64,000 nt of DNA from assembly GCF_042643165.1 (NCBI RefSeq), contig NZ_JBHRSH010000001.1, positions 2,046,001 through 2,110,000 on the forward strand, given 5' to 3'. Within the stretch, counting starts at the first letter, position 1. The number at the start of each line of letters is the position of its first letter. Shown in pieces: positions 61,301-64,000 of the stretch. The notes below the pieces were generated by a model that saw nothing but the letters and a program-made list of their open reading frames with translations, was not told the origin of the DNA and searched no databases. This DNA is from Hyphococcus aureus (GTDB lineage: Bacteria; Pseudomonadota; Alphaproteobacteria; Caulobacterales; Parvularculaceae). The translations under genes and the position numbers were made by a program.

Positions 61301-63216
61301 AAGGTCTCCCTGACTTCATTCAGCGCGACGGGCTGGCCGCCCGACTGCACGGTTGCGAAGTCATGAATCCAGCAGTCCTTTTTCTGGCCGAAGGGAGAGA
61401 CCTGATAGCTCGCTTCCTGAAGGACGCTGAGGCCCAGATTCTCGATCGTCGGGATCAGCGTCGACAGCGTCATTGGCGCGCCGCGCTTGTAGATCTTGAT
61501 GCGCACAGTCTTGTCGTCGTCCGCGGGCTTTCTGTAGGCGCGCACGACCATCGGTTCGCTGTCTAATCTTTCCAGCGCGTCAATGTCGAATAATGTGCCT
61601 TTGGGCGAGGTGCGCTCGCGATAGCCTGCGTCAAAGGCTTTTTCATATTTGGCGTACAGCGCGGTCGGCGCCGAGCCGTCATTGGCTTCGCGCATGGCTT
61701 CGAGAAGCCCGTCATTCCAGTTGCGGCAGATCTGGCGCACTTGCCAGGTCAGCTCGGCCATGCCGGGGCCTTCCGGCGCGCCGGGCTTGATCCCGATGAT
61801 GTAATGGACGCGCACCAGCGCCGCGTCGCCGAAGAATGGCGTAAAGGAAAGAACGCGGCCGTCAAATGTATCGGCGAGCAACTGGCCGGCGCGTTCGCGG
61901 ATTTCGGAATTGAACCGGTCGCGCGGCACAAACAGCATCGCGGAGATGAAGCGGTCAAAACGGTCGCGGCGCATGAACAGCTTGACGCGCGGACGCTTGT
62001 ACAGGCGCAGAATGCCGAGCGCCATTTCCGTCAATGTTTCCACATCGACCTGGAAAAGCTCATCGCGCGGGCATGACTCCAGAATGTTGACCAGCGCTTT
62101 TTCGTTGTGACCGCCGGGCGTAAAGGCCGTGTTTTCGAGGACCGCGTGAACCTTGGCGCGCACCAGCGGAATATCCGACGCCGGGCGGTTATAGGCTTCG
62201 GCTGTGAACAAGCCGACAAACAAGTCTTCGCCGATCGCTGTGCCATCAGGCGCAAAATTCTTGACCGCCACATAGTCCATATAAACGCGGCGGTGGATGA
62301 GCGATTTGGTGCTCGATTTGGCGACCAGAAGGGGTTCTTTCGAAGCGAGGAAAGACGCCACTGCCGGCGACAGATTGCCGTCCGGCTGAAAGGTCGATTG
62401 CAGAACATTGCGGTCCGGCGCTCTTAAAATGCCGAGATCTTTTCCCGGATCGACTGCGAGTTGGATGGCGTCGCCTTCGCCAACCTTGTCGAAATGGCGC
62501 ACACCCAGAAAAGCGAAGCGGTTGTCCCAAAGCCATTTCAGAAATTGCACCGCTTCGCGTTGTTCGTCGGCTTTCACACCCGGCAAGCGCGAGCGTTCGA
62601 GCTGCGCGATACAGGCGCCAAGGCGCGCGCGCATCGGCTCCCAGTCTTCGACAGCGATAGCGACGTCGTTCAACACCGCTTCGATTTCATCGTGCAGCGC
62701 TTCGAGTTCGTTTTCGACGACCGGCGGATCCATCTCGATGTGGATCATGGATTCGCGGAAACTCGCCTGCGTCGCATTCGGGTCGCGTTTGCCGCTGGCG
62801 TTGCGCGCAATGGCGACAACTGCGTTGGAGAAAAAGCTCACCGGCTTGCCGTGATCGGCAAGCGCGGCCGAAATAGAATCCACAAGAAACGGTTTATCGT
62901 CGGTGACGATATCGAGAACCATGCGCCGTTCGGTCCAGCTTTTGCCTTCCTCGATGCGCAAGGAGACTTTGCTTTCACCGGCCTTGCGTGTCTGCGCGTG
63001 TTTCCATGCGGCGCTGGCGCGGTTGAGGAGCGCTTGCGGTTCGGTCCAGATCTTGTCTTCGCCAGTGGCGTAAAGGACGATCTGTTCAAGATAGCTCTTG
63101 AAGGCGGGCGTCAGGGCGCCGTTTTCGTCCGTGTCGCCAGCCTTTTTCTTCTCGGCCAGCGCAACAACGTCTTCCAGGATTCGGCTATCGGTGTCGGTGA
63201 TAAAGCCCTCAGGCAT
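58324..63216 (-). CDS. Large NAD-dependent glutamate dehydrogenase (GDH-180 class)
   Basis: Oxidative deamination of glutamate to 2-oxoglutarate. 1,630 aa, the length of the large NAD-GDH class, with ACT-like N-terminal regions (VTDDKPFLVDSISAALAD) and a central catalytic segment: GPVARGGLRWSDR, VPTGSKGGFYPKQ, GVGDMSGDVFGNGML and VVGEGANLGLTQ. The C-terminal 500 residues are helical and characteristic of the class. It is transcribed alone. Confidence 0.95.
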   Translation of the reverse strand: MPEGFITDTDSRILEDVVALAEKKKAGDTDENGALTPAFKSYLEQIVLYATGEDKIWTEPQALLNRASAAWKHAQTRKAGESKVSLRIEEGKSWTERRMVLDIVTDDKPFLVDSISAALADHGKPVSFFSNAVVAIARNASGKRDPNATQASFRESMIHIEMDPPVVENELEALHDEIEAVLNDVAIAVEDWEPMRARLGACIAQLERSRLPGVKADEQREAVQFLKWLWDNRFAFLGVRHFDKVGEGDAIQLAVDPGKDLGILRAPDRNVLQSTFQPDGNLSPAVASFLASKEPLLVAKSSTKSLIHRRVYMDYVAVKNFAPDGTAIGEDLFVGLFTAEAYNRPASDIPLVRAKVHAVLENTAFTPGGHNEKALVNILESCPRDELFQVDVETLTEMALGILRLYKRPRVKLFMRRDRFDRFISAMLFVPRDRFNSEIRERAGQLLADTFDGRVLSFTPFFGDAALVRVHYIIGIKPGAPEGPGMAELTWQVRQICRNWNDGLLEAMREANDGSAPTALYAKYEKAFDAGYRERTSPKGTLFDIDALERLDSEPMVVRAYRKPADDDKTVRIKIYKRGAPMTLSTLIPTIENLGLSVLQEASYQVSPFGQKKDCWIHDFATVQSGGQPVALNEVRETFEETILAVLEGRTEDDGFNELVLTAGVNWREAWLLRAAAKHHMQAGFAYSQTYIQEALGNHPSIARLLIAAFHARFNPDGPSSADARIQDVEAADAAIEDALNAVASLDEDRIIRRYRTLFAAITRTNYYQRLADGSIKTYISFKVDSSKVAEIPEPKPYREIFVSGPRVDGVHLRFGPVARGGLRWSDRREDFRTEVLGLVKAQRVKNAVIVPTGSKGGFYPKQLPTGGDRAAIYEEGREAYKVFIRGLLDLTDNIVSGEPKTPPRIVRWDDPDPYLVVAADKGTAAFSDTANAISEEYGFWLGDAFASGGSAGYDHKVMGITARGGWEAVKRHFREMGKDIQTEPFTAAGVGDMSGDVFGNGMLLSQQTKLVAAFDHRDIFLDPDPNPAKSWAERKRLFDLPRSSWQDYDKKLISKGGGVFSRTAKSIPLTPEIKKLLDIADKELPPSELIRAILKAPVELFWLGGIGTYFKAEDEENWRVGDRANDAVRIDASDMRMSVVGEGANLGLTQLARIEYAQNGGRINTDAIDNSAGVDSSDHEVNIKILLSNAIEHGELKREDRNDLLASMTEDVAEHVLRHNYDQTRAITQMETTAPADLDVYARFMTTLEREGRLDRAIEYLPDTERLAYMRQHGLGPTRPDLAVLLAYAKMWLFDELAKSENMDDPLFERELVAYFPDALQQYGRAIVTHQLRREIIATRLSNEIVDTCGVSFVQRAAETSGVDFAVISLAYEAVRRIFNLNDFAASVDALDNQAPASLQTGLYLEASRLLREQTFHLLGDPEARDRLARKGLKSVVDQYESAVAEFKTALPNILPEDAAAALEDRRQAWINDTAPKDIAGDAAAIPALEFAFDIVNLANQTGWSNPGVGGVFFAVGRLFNIDAMREKARREPPADHFDRIAIRQIIEDLTNRQRILTARVIAAAGAEPKGAPAKWTEKVIEKWSATAEDAIALYEESTASLDLAGPVSVGKFSLFIRRLDELSLDTVR

Positions 63217-63391
63217 GTCGCGTCCTTTGCGATCAAAAACTTTTGGCCGTCATAACGTGAAGGCTTTGAAATTGTCTAACGAAAAGCATGTGAATTCGTT
63301 CCGCTGCGATATAACGCCTGCGGCGCTGTGCAAAATGCTGCAACAGCTAAATAGAGTATTAAAAATACGATAATATGGCGGCGCTGAGCGA

Positions 63392-64000
63392 TCAGGCTTG
63401 CGCGGCGTGATGGGTGCCCGGCGCTGAGACTGCTGAGCCTGCGCGGCGCTCAACTTCGCGTCGGAGCAATGATGTGCGCGGATAACGCTTCGCCGCAGAC
63501 TTTTCGAGATATCGGTTGGCGAGATAGAGACCGGAAATGCTAAGCAGCGAAATCGCGAGGCCGCCGGCCAGCAGCCCGGTGTCGCCCGCACGCATGCCAG
63601 CAAGCACCGCGAAAGCTGCGCCGGGAAGGGCGAGGGCCGCCGCACTGGGCAGATGTGCCGAGAGCATCAGCGCCGCGACAAAGGAGGCGATCACGGAAAG
63701 CGCGAGAATCTGGATGCCCGAAGCGGTGACGGCCTCGACCGGCGCCAGCAGGATCGGCGCGCTGGCGAGAATCACGCCGAGAACGCTGAGGCTCGCCGTA
63801 AAGGAGGCTCTCCAGCGGAAAGGCCGCGAGGCAAGGCGTCCGCCGGCGCGAAAATCGCTTCTGAGCCGCCGCGTCACCCAAAGCGCGCCCAGCATCATCA
63901 AGGCCCAGGCGGTCGCGCGCCCTGGATAGGTGCGGCCCGACAGAATAGCGAGATAGACTGAGACGCCTGCGATCAGCGCAAGACCGGGTCCGCTCCAGCG
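63392..64000 (-). CDS. Polytopic membrane protein, 5' end outside window
   Basis: The frame stays open to the right edge of the window, so only the C-terminal about 200 residues are present. It contains roughly six hydrophobic segments (GPGLALIAGVSVYLAIL, TAWALMMLGALWV, FTASLSVLGVILASAP, IQILALSVIASFVAALM, ALALPGAAFAVLAGM, LAGGLAISLLSISGLYL) and a basic cytosolic tail ending STHHAAQA-like (GTHHAAQA). No family recognised. The stop is at 63392-63394. Confidence 0.65.
   Translation of the reverse strand, partial: RWSGPGLALIAGVSVYLAILSGRTYPGRATAWALMMLGALWVTRRLRSDFRAGGRLASRPFRWRASFTASLSVLGVILASAPILLAPVEAVTASGIQILALSVIASFVAALMLSAHLPSAAALALPGAAFAVLAGMRAGDTGLLAGGLAISLLSISGLYLANRYLEKSAAKRYPRTSLLRREVERRAGSAVSAPGTHHAAQA

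Noticed and set aside
60166..61566. 466-codon open frame opposite the glutamate dehydrogenase
   Set aside because: Antisense shadow of a 1,630-aa enzyme whose catalytic motifs read clearly on the other strand.

Overview
The window is a 64 kb stretch of chromosome from a GC-rich alphaproteobacterium. Supporting signs are the long (about 1,630 aa) NAD-dependent glutamate dehydrogenase, the NDUFA9-type complex I accessory protein, the rpe / heparinase-like / purH order, and a GTTC-N7-GTTC SOS box of the alphaproteobacterial LexA type. The gene order would fit the Hyphomonadales/Parvularculales area, but that placement is inference. No rRNA and no CRISPR array were seen. Two tRNA genes are present, Leu(CAG) and Ala(CGC), and each carries an integrated island at its 3' end.

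Layout. (1) 1-12.3 kb, chromosome: a stress and membrane cluster (universal stress protein, PEP synthase, phosphoribosyltransferase, flippase-like membrane protein, P-type ATPase, host-attachment-type protein), then a three-gene HlyD / FtsX / ATPase export system. Two genes of the stress cluster look damaged: the phosphoribosyltransferase has an in-frame TGA and the P-type ATPase has an apparent 5' frameshift. (2) 12.4-22.6 kb, island 1, in tRNA-Leu(CAG). It has a P4-type integrase at the tRNA end and repeated integrase arm-type sites at both ends. Cargo is an AlpA / HTH / second tyrosine recombinase / Eco57I-like restriction-modification operon, a 235-aa protein ending in an SSB-like tail (DDDIPF), and a membrane-embedded serine hydrolase. 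(3) 22.9-39.1 kb, chromosome: NDUFA9-like protein, a nucleotide-sugar operon (glmS, AGE-family isomerase, manC, galE), a retropepsin-like protease / 7TM-transglutaminase / ATP-grasp ligase operon, a GMC oxidoreductase, an aldehyde dehydrogenase and a PAS-rich chemoreceptor. (4) 39.1-48.8 kb, island 2, in tRNA-Ala(CGC), bounded by an exact 18-bp repeat. It looks like a phage satellite: integrase, AlpA, replication ATPase, a major capsid protein and a small terminase subunit, but no large terminase, portal or tail genes. Its right arm holds a divergent, SOS-boxed SRAP / Y-family polymerase pair. (5) 49-64 kb, chromosome: YggT, DUF167, folD, aldo/keto reductase, rpe, heparinase-like, CapD-like, purH, NAD-GDH and a truncated membrane protein.

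The best candidates for something undescribed are the island 1 cargo (SSB-tail protein, membrane hydrolase, recombinase-coupled restriction enzyme) and island 2 as a minimal capsid-plus-TerS satellite with a candidate iteron origin and an SOS-controlled DNA-damage module. All functional statements rest on reading motifs and context. No database search was run.
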